From Nocardiopsis_B sediminis (GTDB lineage Bacteria; Actinomycetota; Actinomycetes; Streptosporangiales; Streptosporangiaceae): a stretch of 64,000 bases of DNA. Position 1 is the stretch's first letter. Each line of letters begins with the position of its first letter. Positions 54,428 to 64,000 of this stretch are shown piece after piece. The stretch lies in assembly GCF_042650565.1 (NCBI RefSeq), contig NZ_JBHSBH010000003.1, forward strand, positions 372,001 to 436,000, given 5' to 3'. A program made the position numbers and the translations under genes. The notes below the pieces were generated by a model. That model made no database searches. It had not been told where the DNA came from and saw nothing but the letters and a program-made list of their open reading frames with translations.

Positions 54428-55192
54428 ATGGGAAAACTGCTCGCCGCGGTCGTTTCGGCCGTCGCCGCCACCGCCTCGTCCGTCCGTGCCTCCTCCGCCG
54501 CCGTCTCCTCCGCGGTCGGCGCGAGCGTTCGATCGCTGACCCGGGCCTGTTCCGCGCTGGCCGATCTCATCCTGGGCGAATCCTGTGCCGGATGTTCGGC
54601 ACCGGGGAGCGTGCTCTGCCCCGCGTGCGCGCGGGACCTCCCTGGGCCGCCGCGGCGGTGCCGGTCGCGCCCCGGGTGTCCGCCGGTGTGGGCGGCCGGG
54701 CCCTACGCGGGGCGCGACCGCTCCCTGCTGCTCGCCTTCAAGGAGCGGCACGCGCGCGCCCTCGCGGCGCCCCTGGGTGCCCGCCTGGCTCGCGCGGTCG
54801 CCCAGGCCGGGGCGGCCCACCCCGGCTTCGTGCTGGTCCCGGTGGCGCCGCGCCCCGGGGCGCGGCGCCGGCGCGGATACGACCCCGTGCTGCTGCTCGC
54901 GTGCGCGGCCGCGCGTGCCGGGCCCGGCTCCGCGCATCCGCCGCGCGTCGTGCCCGCCCTGCGCCACCGGCGGCGCGTGGCCGACCAGGTGGGGCTGGGA
55001 CGCGAGCACCGCCGGGCCAACCTCGCCGGGGCGCTGGAGGCCCACCCGCGCAACGCCGCCGCGATCCGCGAGCCCGTGGTGGTCGTCGACGACATCCTGA
55101 CCACGGGCGCCACCCTCGCCGAGGCCGCCCGGGCCCTCCGCGCGGCGGGGAAAGACGTGGTCGGCGCCGCTGTACTCGCCGAACGCCGGTAA
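54428..55192 (+). CDS. ComF-family phosphoribosyltransferase-like protein
   Basis: 254 aa. Cys pairs CAGCSAPGSVLCPAC (about 53-68) form a zinc-finger-like start. FKERHARALAAPLGARLA, a VPVAPRPGARRRRGYDP segment and the PRPP loop VVVVDDILTTGATL (about 218-231) are the ComFC hallmarks. In competent bacteria ComFC helps DNA uptake; in actinomycetes the role is unproven. ATG 54428 is chosen because upstream residues are not conserved-looking. The N-terminal 50 residues are Ala/Ser-rich and unusual for the family. Confidence 0.9.
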   Translation: MGKLLAAVVSAVAATASSVRASSAAVSSAVGASVRSLTRACSALADLILGESCAGCSAPGSVLCPACARDLPGPPRRCRSRPGCPPVWAAGPYAGRDRSLLLAFKERHARALAAPLGARLARAVAQAGAAHPGFVLVPVAPRPGARRRRGYDPVLLLACAAARAGPGSAHPPRVVPALRHRRRVADQVGLGREHRRANLAGALEAHPRNAAAIREPVVVVDDILTTGATLAEAARALRAAGKDVVGAAVLAERR

Positions 55193-55331
55193 CCTCAACG
55201 GTGACCGGAGGAAGCCCCCGTTCGACGGCGGACCGTCAAGAAAGTTTTACGCAGCGGTCCGGTTTCTTCCACCTCCGGTGATGTGTGGGGGCAAACGGGC
55301 GCTTTCCACGGGATGCCCGGTGGATCGGCAC

Positions 55332-55360
55332 CTGACATCCGCCGCTTCTCGGGTTAGCGT
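55332..55360 (+). promoter_or_regulatory. Promoter of the structured RNA upstream of hpf
   Basis: CTGACA (55332-55337), a 17-base spacer and TAGCGT (55355-55360). Transcription would start near 55367. Confidence 0.6.
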
Positions 55361-55366
55361 TCAGGA

Positions 55367-55699
55367 CATGGCACCCGCCCGGGTCCGTGGTTGCGCCGGA
55401 GGTCGCGCCCCTGTTGAGGGGGCGCCAGTTCGGCAAGCCGATGCCAGCCGCAGGCGAAACGGCCCACGTAAGGCGACTTTTCGTCGACCGATCACGGTGC
55501 GGCTTAGAGGTAAGCCCTGCCCCGCGGAGGGATCCGATGTCCCTCCCGGCCGGGAGAAGGGCAGTAGTCGCACAAAAGCGCGGCGAGACCCTCAGCAGGC
55601 GGATGTGGGGACGAAGACCAGGTCGGCCGGGCGGGTGACATGTCCATCCATTGAGCAGGCCGGCATGCCCGAACCAGGGCGCCGGCCTGTGGTTTTTGT
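55367..55699 (+). ncRNA. Structured RNA with its own promoter and terminator, probable raiA RNA
   Basis: A roughly 330-base non-coding transcript between comF and hpf (hpf = raiA). Visible helices: GCGCCCC/GGGGCGC (about 55405-55424); a junction closed by GTGCG (55497-55501) and CGCAC (55569-55573). Inside it are GCTTA-GAGG-TAAGC (55502-55515), CTGCCC/GGGCAG (55517-55522 with 55559-55564) and GGAGGGA/TCCCTCC (55526-55532 with 55540-55546). It ends in an intrinsic terminator, so it is separate from the hpf mRNA. The position before raiA, the size and the multi-stem fold fit the raiA RNA described for Firmicutes and Actinobacteria; I cannot check the consensus here. Confidence 0.65.
55656..55699 (+). 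terminator. Intrinsic terminator of the structured RNA
   Basis: CAGGCCGGC (55656-55664) pairs with GCCGGCCTG (55681-55689), enclosing GCCC/GGGC around GAACCA, and is followed by TGGTTTTTGT. A clear rho-independent terminator 170 bases ahead of hpf. Confidence 0.88.
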
Positions 55700-55700
55700 A

Positions 55701-55729
55701 GGCGTGGCAGGTGGCCACGCGGGTATACA
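55701..55729 (+). promoter_or_regulatory. Possible hpf promoter region
   Basis: TATACA (55724-55729) is a good -10 with no good -35. The inverted repeat CGTGGC/GCCACG (about 55703-55719) lies where the -35 would be and could be an operator. Confidence 0.35.
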
Positions 55730-55871
55730 CCTCTCCCAACTCCCACACGGGCCGCACCCCCGGTCGCGGCCGACGAGAGGAGAAGCGCCGAACGCAGCCC
55801 GGCGCCGACGGCGCAGGGCGGATTGAGAGCCGGCCGCGGCCGCAAGGCGGCGGCACGATGAAGGGGGTCTT

Positions 55872-56543
55872 GTGGACATCATCGTCAAGGGTCGACGCAC
55901 AGGTGTCAGCAGCAAGTTCCGGCAGCACGTCGAGAACAAGCTCGGGAAGCTCGCCAAGTGGGAGCGCTCGGGCATGGTCATCGACGTGGAGGTGTCCAAG
56001 GAGCGCAACCCCAGGCTCGCCGACCAGCGCGAGCGGGTCGAACTGACCATCCACTCCAGCGGCCCCGTCGTCCGCAGCGAGGCATCCTCGGACGACCGCT
56101 ACAACGCACTTGACCAGGCGCTGGACCGTATCGAGGCGCGACTGCGCAAGGCCGCCGACCGCCGCAAGCCGGGCAAGGGCAGCCGCGCCCCCGTGTCCGT
56201 GGCGGTGGCCACCGCCGGCCTCGGCGGCAACGGCATGGGGCCCGTGGCACCGCCGCCGCCGGCGCCGTCACCGGCCGCCGACGACCTCGCCGAGTTCGAC
56301 GGCACCGAGGTCGACGGCCGCTTCGCCGACGAGTTCGTCGAACTCGCCACGCAGGGCACGGCGCCGCTGGTCGTGCGCGAGAAGTTCCACTCGGCCAAGC
56401 CGATGACCATCGACCAGGCCCTGATGGAGATGGAACTCGTGGGTCACGACTTCTACCTGTTCCACGACGAAGAACGCGATTCCCCCAGCGTCGTCTACCG
56501 GCGCCGAGGCTTCAACTACGGTGTCCTCCGCCTGGTCGACTGA
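55872..56543 (+). CDS. hpf: Long-form ribosome hibernation promoting factor
   Basis: Binds the 30S decoding region and makes 100S ribosome dimers in stress or stationary phase. 223 aa, the long form: N-terminal YfiA/RaiA domain (about 1-100, starting MDIIVKGRRTGVSSKFRQHVENKL), a Pro/Ala linker, and the C-terminal dimerisation domain (about 165-223) with VVREKFHSAKPMTIDQALMEMELVGHDFYLF and a GVLRLV end. GTG 55872 has AAGGGGG upstream. Preceded by an independently transcribed structured RNA and followed by a bidirectional hairpin. Confidence 0.96.
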   Translation: MDIIVKGRRTGVSSKFRQHVENKLGKLAKWERSGMVIDVEVSKERNPRLADQRERVELTIHSSGPVVRSEASSDDRYNALDQALDRIEARLRKAADRRKPGKGSRAPVSVAVATAGLGGNGMGPVAPPPPAPSPAADDLAEFDGTEVDGRFADEFVELATQGTAPLVVREKFHSAKPMTIDQALMEMELVGHDFYLFHDEERDSPSVVYRRRGFNYGVLRLVD

Positions 56544-56570
56544 CCACCGCCGCACGCGGCCCCCGCGGTG

Positions 56571-56596
56571 CCGAAGGCCGGCTCACCGGCCTTCGG
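56571..56596. terminator. Bidirectional terminator after hpf
   Basis: CCGAAGGCCGG (56571-56581), loop CTCA, CCGGCCTTCGG (56586-56596). The opposite gene's TGA lies in the loop, so the hairpin is shared by two convergent genes. Confidence 0.8.
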
Positions 56597-56996
56597 CCCG
56601 TGTTTCCCGCTCGGCCGTCTCCGTTGCTTCCGCGGCCTCGTTCTCCTGCTCCTCGGCGCGGACCGTCCGGTGGTGGCGCTTGATCCGGTGGAGCGGGGTC
56701 GAGTGCTTCTCCTCGGTCTCGTGGCGGGGGTCGTCCAGCACCACGTCGGTGAAGATGTCGGTCGCGAGGCTCACGATCGCGCCGAGCACCATCAGCACGG
56801 CACCGGTGATCAGCAGCCACCAGGCGGGGCCGAGGACCAGCGAGACCCCCGCGAGCGTGAACCCGGCGATCAGCAGGGCCACGGCCACCCACGACCTCGC
56901 CCGGCCGCGGTGGGTCGTGGTGGGCGCCCACGTCCCTCCCTCGGCCTGGTATCCGCGGATGAAGGTGTTCGGATCGTTGCGGTCGGCGTCGGCCAT
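56583..56996 (-). CDS. Two-helix membrane protein
   Basis: 137 aa. A polar start with NTFIRGYQAEGGTWAPTTTHRGRARSW is followed by two helices (about 37-58 and 62-84) and a long charged tail rich in Glu, Arg and His. The N-terminal Gly/Trp patch before a helix pair resembles small actinobacterial HGxx-type membrane proteins, without a known job. ATG 56996 follows GGGGGG at eight bases. Convergent with hpf, divergent from secA. Confidence 0.75.
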   Translation of the reverse strand: MADADRNDPNTFIRGYQAEGGTWAPTTTHRGRARSWVAVALLIAGFTLAGVSLVLGPAWWLLITGAVLMVLGAIVSLATDIFTDVVLDDPRHETEEKHSTPLHRIKRHHRTVRAEEQENEAAEATETAERETRAEGR

Positions 56997-57223
56997 GATC
57001 GGCACCCCCCGATACCGGACGGCTACATTTGTACGTCTCGACCGCCATTACCCGAGACCGGGGGGTTGAACCCGCGCTCCTTCGCGACGTGTCCACAAGC
57101 GGATCGCGCGGAGAGGCGCGGGGGGCCAGTGAGGCAATAGGCTCGCCTACGATGGAAAGCTGGGGGTCAAGGATCCGTCCCGCCTCCGGACGCGGGCCCA
57201 GTACTGCGAGGAGCGCATAGGAA

Positions 57224-60133
<2,910 letters not shown>

Positions 60134-60160
60134 CCGAGCCTGTTCCGGTAGCACCGACAC

Positions 60161-60196
60161 GGTGAAGGGGCCCCGCGCGAGCGGGGCCCCTTCACC
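60161..60196 (+). terminator. secA terminator hairpin
   Basis: 16-bp perfect stem (60161-60176 with 60181-60196) capped by a GCGA tetraloop, 27 bases after the secA stop; no long U-tract. Confidence 0.85.
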
Positions 60197-60234
60197 GTTC
60201 CCGGGGCAGGGTCGGCCGACCGTGGCCCGGGACG

Positions 60235-60528
60235 CTCACCTCGCCCATGTATCCCGTCGAGCCCGGGGACCATGGGGGCCGCCCGCGTGGGGAGGTGGAC
60301 CAGCGACCGGGGGGACCGCGCGGCGAGGAGGAGCAGCGTGCCGAGCCGGCGGCCGTCCGCCCGGTCCACGCAGATGTCGTAGTCGCGGCCGGTGGCGTAG
60401 AGCGCCGCGTTCTTCAGCGGGCGGGCCGGGCTGATCACCCGGTATTCGTCGCCGCCCATGCGGACGTGCTGGACGCTGATCTTGACCCGCAGGTCCTTCC
60501 GCCCGATGGCGGCTCTCGACGCGGTCAT
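60235..60528 (-). CDS. Small hypothetical protein with undefined C-terminus
   Basis: ATG 60528 opens a frame coding MTASRAAIGRKDLRVKISVQ, then VRMGGDEYRVISPARPLKNAALYATGRDYDICV and ADGRRLGTLLLLAARSPRSLVHLPTR, which looks like a real small folded protein of about 80-100 residues. No stop follows in this frame until 59692, far inside the antisense of secA and through its terminator. A one-base shift near 60250-60300 would bring in nearby stops (for example 60192). I suspect a sequencing or natural frameshift near the end; the given 3' limit is only where protein-like sequence fades. No family recognised. Confidence 0.4.
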
Positions 60529-60613
60529 CCCATGGTGTCCTGTTCCTCCCGTCGCGGCACGTGACGCCGTGATTCTGCCGGACTGGCCGCGGGAACGGCC
60601 ACGGGATAACGGC

Positions 60614-60646
60614 GGCGCCCCGGCCGGAATCGCCGGCCGGGGCGCC
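60614..60646 (-). terminator. Hairpin terminator after the PTS gene
   Basis: 14-bp perfect stem (60614-60627 with 60633-60646) with a five-base loop, 12 bases beyond the stop of the minus-strand PTS gene. Confidence 0.78.
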
Positions 60647-60658
60647 ACGAGGGTGCGG

Positions 60659-62074
60659 TCAGGACGCCGGCGGTGAGCCGCTGCCGCCGCCCTGCTTCGT
60701 CTCGGGGGCGGTGGGGTCGCCCGAGGCGATGGTGCCGGCCGCCGCCACCGAGGGCTTCTCCTCGATGGGCTCGCGGCCCGGTGTCGGCAGGTTCATCTTG
60801 GTGATCAGGAAGTAGAAGATGGCGTAGTAGAGCGCGAAGTACACCACGCCCAAGCCTAGGATCAGCCCCAGCCCCGTGGTGTTGGACTTGCCCGCGTTGA
60901 GCACGAGGTCGATCAGGCCCGCGGAGAACCCGAAGCCCAGGTGGGCGTCGAACAGGTTGAGCAGCGCCATGGAGACGCCGGTCAGCACCACGTGCACGGC
61001 GAACAGCACCGGGGCGATGAAGATGAACGCGAACTCGATGGGCTCGGTGATGCCCGTGACGAACGCGGTGAGCGCGCCCGAGATCATGATGCCGCCGACC
61101 GCGGCCCGCTGGCTGGGGTGCGCGGCTCGCCACATCGCCAGGGCGGCGGCGGGCAGGCCGAACATGAGCACCGGGAAGAACCCGGAGAGGAACCCGCCCG
61201 CGGTGGGGTCGCCCGCCAGGTAGCGGTTGATCTCGCCGTTGGCCACCACGCCGGTGGCGGGGTCGGTGTAGCTGCCGAACACGAACCACACCACCGAGTT
61301 GACGATGTGGTGCAGGCCGAACGGCAGCAGCAGCCGGTTGACCACGCCGTACACGCCCGCGCCGACCGCGCCCGACGTCATGATCTGCTCGCCGACCCAG
61401 TTGATGCCGGCCCCGGCGAAGGGCCAGATGAAGCCGAAGGCCACGGCCAGCACCAGGGCGGCGACCGCGGTGATGATGGGCACGAACCGCCGCCCGCCGA
61501 AGAAGCCGAGCCAGGTGGGCAGCTTGATGCGGTGGTAGCGCTGCCACAGCAGCGCGGCGACGATGCCGATCAGGATCCCGCCGAGCACGTCGGTGGGGTT
61601 CTTCACCCCCCAGTTGACGACGTTCGCGCCCTCGGCGTCGACCGTGGTCACGGCCTCGCCTAGTTCGCCGCCGCGTTCGAAGAACAGGTACTTGCTGACC
61701 CGGTCGAAGACCACGTAGCCGACCACGGCCGCCAGCGCGGTCGAGCCGTCCGAGCGCTTGGCGAAGCCGATGGCCACCCCGACCGCGAACAGCAGCGGCA
61801 GGGCCTGGAACAGGGCGTCGCCGGCGGTGCCGATGACGCCGGCGACCGGCACCAGCCAGCCCATGCCGGCGACGTCGGCGAGGCCGCCCGGTTCGGGGCC
61901 GTTGGAGCCGAGCATGTCGCCCTGGCCCAGCCGCAGCAGGATGGCGGCGGCGGGCAGGACCGCGATGGGCAGCATCAGGCTGCGGCCGATGCGCTGGAGG
62001 ACGCCGAGAACGCGTGAGGGGGATTTGGTCGCCGGGGGTATGCCGCTGTTGTCAGCGGTTGCTGCTGAGGTCAC
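60659..62074 (-). CDS. PTS EIIC component, N-acetylglucosamine type
   Basis: 471-aa sugar permease of the phosphotransferase system (glucose/GlcNAc superfamily). RIGRSLMLPIAVLPAAAILLRLGQ begins the EIIC domain. GVAIGFAKRSDGSTALAAVVGY, GLHHIVNSVVWF with the substrate-side His, and GITEPIEFAFIF (sugar-binding Glu) are all present. No EIIB domain with its phospho-Cys is fused, as with the separate NagE2 of Streptomyces; the EIIB is not in this window. The nearby DasR-like regulator and SIS deaminase support GlcNAc rather than glucose. Start ATG 62074. Downstream of the regulator with a 92-base gap. Confidence 0.88.
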   Translation of the reverse strand: MTSAATADNSGIPPATKSPSRVLGVLQRIGRSLMLPIAVLPAAAILLRLGQGDMLGSNGPEPGGLADVAGMGWLVPVAGVIGTAGDALFQALPLLFAVGVAIGFAKRSDGSTALAAVVGYVVFDRVSKYLFFERGGELGEAVTTVDAEGANVVNWGVKNPTDVLGGILIGIVAALLWQRYHRIKLPTWLGFFGGRRFVPIITAVAALVLAVAFGFIWPFAGAGINWVGEQIMTSGAVGAGVYGVVNRLLLPFGLHHIVNSVVWFVFGSYTDPATGVVANGEINRYLAGDPTAGGFLSGFFPVLMFGLPAAALAMWRAAHPSQRAAVGGIMISGALTAFVTGITEPIEFAFIFIAPVLFAVHVVLTGVSMALLNLFDAHLGFGFSAGLIDLVLNAGKSNTTGLGLILGLGVVYFALYYAIFYFLITKMNLPTPGREPIEEKPSVAAAGTIASGDPTAPETKQGGGSGSPPAS

Positions 62075-62166
62075 CGCTGGTTCCTCTCATGAAGTCGTGC
62101 GAGGCGGGTGGGATGCGGGTGCACGTGGGGCGTGCGCAGGGGGTGCGGTCCGGCCGGGGCGGAGGG

Positions 62167-62907
62167 TCAGGTGCCGCCCGGCAGGTGGGGGTCGAGGCGC
62201 GAGTGGAGCTGGTAGCGGTCGGCCCGGTAGGTCGAGCGTGCCAGCTCGACGCAGCGCCCGTTGGCGAAGCTGCGCCGTTGCATGGACAGGACCGGGCTGC
62301 CCGGCGGCAGGCCGAGCAGCTTGGCATCGGCGGGTTCGCAGATTCCGGCTTCGATGGTCTGCTCGCCGGAGTCGAGGATGATCCCGAACTCCTCTTCGAG
62401 GATCGCGTACAGCGAGCGTTCCGACAGGGAGAACGCGTCCAGGTGGGGGGCGATGGACAGCGGGATGTTCGAGCGCTCCACGGCCATGGGCTCGCCGTCG
62501 GCGGTGCGCAGGCGCTCGATGTAGTGGACGGGGGAGCCGGGCGCGATGTCCATCATCCGCGCGGTGCCCCCGCCGGCCGGGGCGATACGGCGGGTGAGGT
62601 CGCGGGCGCCGGGGACGTAGCCGCGGGCGCGCATGTCCTCGGTGAAGGACGCCAGGGCCAGCGCCATCTCTATCTTGGGGCGGGCCACGAACGTGCCCTT
62701 CCCGGGGACCCGGTAGAGCTTGCCCTCGGCCACCAGCAGGTCGATGGTCTGGCGGACGGTCATCCGCGAGAGGCCGTAGGTGGTGCCGAGCTCGCGTTCG
62801 GAGGGCACCGGGTCGTCCACCGACAGGCCGGATTCCACGATCCAGTCGAGCAGCAGGTCCCGAAGCTGCGCGTACTTCGGGACGGGGCTCGCGGGGTCGA
62901 TCGCCAT
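62167..62907 (-). CDS. GntR/HutC-family regulator, DasR-like
   Basis: 246-aa (from ATG 62907) repressor with an N-terminal GntR winged helix (VPKYAQLRDLLLDWI, VPSERELGTTYGLSRMTVRQTIDLLVAEGKLYRVPGKGTFVA) and a UTRA effector domain (about 95-240: VHYIERLRTADGEPMAVERSNI, SLYAILEEEFGI, TIEAGI). DasR relatives bind glucosamine-6-phosphate or GlcNAc-6-phosphate and control chitin and amino-sugar genes. ATG 62937 would add ten residues but sits directly against the operator without a ribosome site. Two dre-like sites lie just upstream, implying autoregulation. Confidence 0.88.
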   Translation of the reverse strand: MAIDPASPVPKYAQLRDLLLDWIVESGLSVDDPVPSERELGTTYGLSRMTVRQTIDLLVAEGKLYRVPGKGTFVARPKIEMALALASFTEDMRARGYVPGARDLTRRIAPAGGGTARMMDIAPGSPVHYIERLRTADGEPMAVERSNIPLSIAPHLDAFSLSERSLYAILEEEFGIILDSGEQTIEAGICEPADAKLLGLPPGSPVLSMQRRSFANGRCVELARSTYRADRYQLHSRLDPHLPGGT

Positions 62908-62946
62908 GGTGCTCGTGCCTGTTCGGTAGGTGGACATTCTGGTATT

Positions 62947-62972
62947 ACTGGTATAGGCCGGACTAGACCACA
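62947..62972. promoter_or_regulatory. Two overlapping dre-like (DasR) operators
   Basis: ACTGGTATAGGCCGGA (62947-62962) and GCCGGACTAGACCACA (62957-62972) each match about 12 of 16 positions of the DasR consensus as I recall it (A[CG]TGGTCTAGACCA[CG]T). They are offset by ten bases, one helical turn. A further TGGT half-site lies at 62940-62943. They sit between the divergent regulator and SIS gene. Confidence 0.6.
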
Positions 62973-63099
62973 GGCGACGCGGCGTGTCAACAGTCCGGGC
63001 GGCCTGCCCGTCGACCACCCCCCGCCAGGCGATTCCACCGGGTCTCACCGGGCAGGACGCTGCGGCGGCGCGGTACAACCACCGAGGGGAAGAGTCCTC

Positions 63100-64000
63100 A
63101 TGACCACCACGACGAGCGTCATGCGCGCGGAGATCGGGGAGCAGCCGGCGGCGCTGCGCGACACCCTGGACGCGCTGCTGCCGCTGGCCCCCGAGATCGC
63201 CGCCCTGGGCCGGGAGACCCGCCAGGTGCTCTTCATCGCCCGCGGCTCCTCCGACAACGCGGCCGTCTACGGCGGCTACCTGCTCCAGGCGCACGGCGGC
63301 CGGCTGGCCACCCTCGCCTCCCCTTCGATCGCCACCACCTACCGCGCCCGGGTCGACCTCTCCGGGGTCCTCGCGGTCGCCATCTCCCAGTCGGGGCGCA
63401 CCGAGGAGATCGTCGACACCATGGCCTGGGCCGCCGACTGCGGCGCCCGCACGGTCGGCATCACCAACGGCGCGGGCTCGCCGCTGGCCGAGGCCGCCGA
63501 CCTGGCGCTGGTCACGCGCGCCGGCAACGAGTTCGCCGTCCCCGCCACCAAGACCTACACCACCCAGCTCGCCGCCCTGGCGGTCCTGACCCTGGGGCTG
63601 GGCGCCGGCCTCGACCCCGGCGAGCTCGCCGGGCTGCCGGGCGCCATCGACGACGCGCTCGACCGCCACACCGACGCGGTCGACGCGATCGTCGAACGCC
63701 TCGTCGGGGTCAAGGGGGCGGTGGTGTCCGGGCGCGGCCTGGCGTTCTCCACCGCCCTAGAGGCCGCCCTCAAGCTCAAGGAGGCCTGCTACCTGCACGC
63801 CATGGGCCTCTCCTACGCCGACCTGCTGCACGGCCCCATCGCCGTCGTCGACTCCGCGACCCCGGCGATCCTCGTCGCCGCCAACTCCGGGCCGACCCTG
63901 CCCGGCACGGTCGCCCTGGCCGAACGCGTGGTCTCCGCCGGGGCGCCCGCCTACGGCATCGGCGGCGGGAGCGCCCTGGCCGGCGCCTGCGACCTCGCGG
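63100..64000 (+). CDS. SIS-domain sugar-phosphate isomerase/deaminase (GlmS C-domain-like), cut by window end
   Basis: Two-SIS-domain protein like the isomerase half of GlmS without its glutaminase domain; such NagB-II/AgaS-type enzymes deaminate glucosamine-6-phosphate to fructose-6-phosphate. Seen: FIARGSSDNAAVYGGYLL, AISQSGRTEEIVDTM with the phosphate-binding Ser-Gln-Ser, TKTYTTQLAAL, GRGLAFSTALEAALKLKEACYLHA and LLHGPIAVVD. ATG 63100 has GGGGAAGAG upstream. About 300 codons are present; the C-terminus is beyond 64000. It is divergent from the DasR-like regulator across the dre sites. Confidence 0.9.
   Translation, partial: MTTTTSVMRAEIGEQPAALRDTLDALLPLAPEIAALGRETRQVLFIARGSSDNAAVYGGYLLQAHGGRLATLASPSIATTYRARVDLSGVLAVAISQSGRTEEIVDTMAWAADCGARTVGITNGAGSPLAEAADLALVTRAGNEFAVPATKTYTTQLAALAVLTLGLGAGLDPGELAGLPGAIDDALDRHTDAVDAIVERLVGVKGAVVSGRGLAFSTALEAALKLKEACYLHAMGLSYADLLHGPIAVVDSATPAILVAANSGPTLPGTVALAERVVSAGAPAYGIGGGSALAGACDLA

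Overview
The window is very GC-rich, uses many GTG and TTG starts, and carries whiB, fbiA/fbiB (coenzyme F420), mtrAB-lpqB, DUF3499, DUF5719 and a DasR-like/GlcNAc locus. This points to an actinomycete outside the mycobacteria, most likely a filamentous one of the Streptosporangiales; Nocardiopsaceae is a guess from protein style only. There are no rRNA or tRNA genes, transposases or CRISPR arrays. A run of 12 Ns at 22999-23010 is an assembly gap inside a gene.

Region 1 (1-12.4 kb), mostly accessory. A secreted GH18 chitinase runs off the left edge. A tctCBA tripartite tricarboxylate transporter is divergent from an iclR - CoA-transferase - citryl-CoA-lyase operon, together a candidate route for uptake, CoA activation and cleavage of a citrate-like acid. 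A DUF1266 protein, a CPA1 Na+/H+ antiporter and fbiA-fbiB follow.

Region 2 (12.6-33.4 kb), conserved actinobacterial core, in an order close to the one I remember from Mycobacterium and Streptomyces: a Gln/Tyr-repeat membrane protein, whiB, a large GT2 membrane glycosyltransferase, DUF5719, a zincin-like protein, DUF3499, manB, a Trm112-like peptide and a SIS-domain isomerase. Then come a tail-anchored Ser/Thr kinase, an unrecognised protein, an OatA-like acyltransferase, a MerR-like protein, two tandem S-adenosylhomocysteine hydrolases, an RDD protein and SpoIIM.

Region 3 (33.4-43.7 kb), accessory stretch between SpoIIM and DUF58, which usually lie together: alpha/beta hydrolase, ArsR remnant, zinc-ribbon and GyrI-like proteins, O-methyltransferase, pilin-like protein, an AbaA/WhiJ-type regulatory set (ATP-binding protein with a 31-aa upstream ORF, divergent from XRE-DUF397), and a zinc-ribbon membrane protein plus SPFH protein pair.

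Region 4 (43.7-60.2 kb), core again: DUF58-MoxR-DUF4350-DUF4129-membrane protein, then mtrA-mtrB-lpqB, comF, a separately promoted and terminated structured RNA (probably raiA RNA), hpf/raiA and secA.

Region 5 (60.2-64 kb), amino-sugar use: a PTS EIIC for GlcNAc, a DasR-like GntR regulator and a divergent SIS-domain sugar-phosphate deaminase/isomerase cut by the right edge, with two overlapping dre-like operators between the divergent genes.
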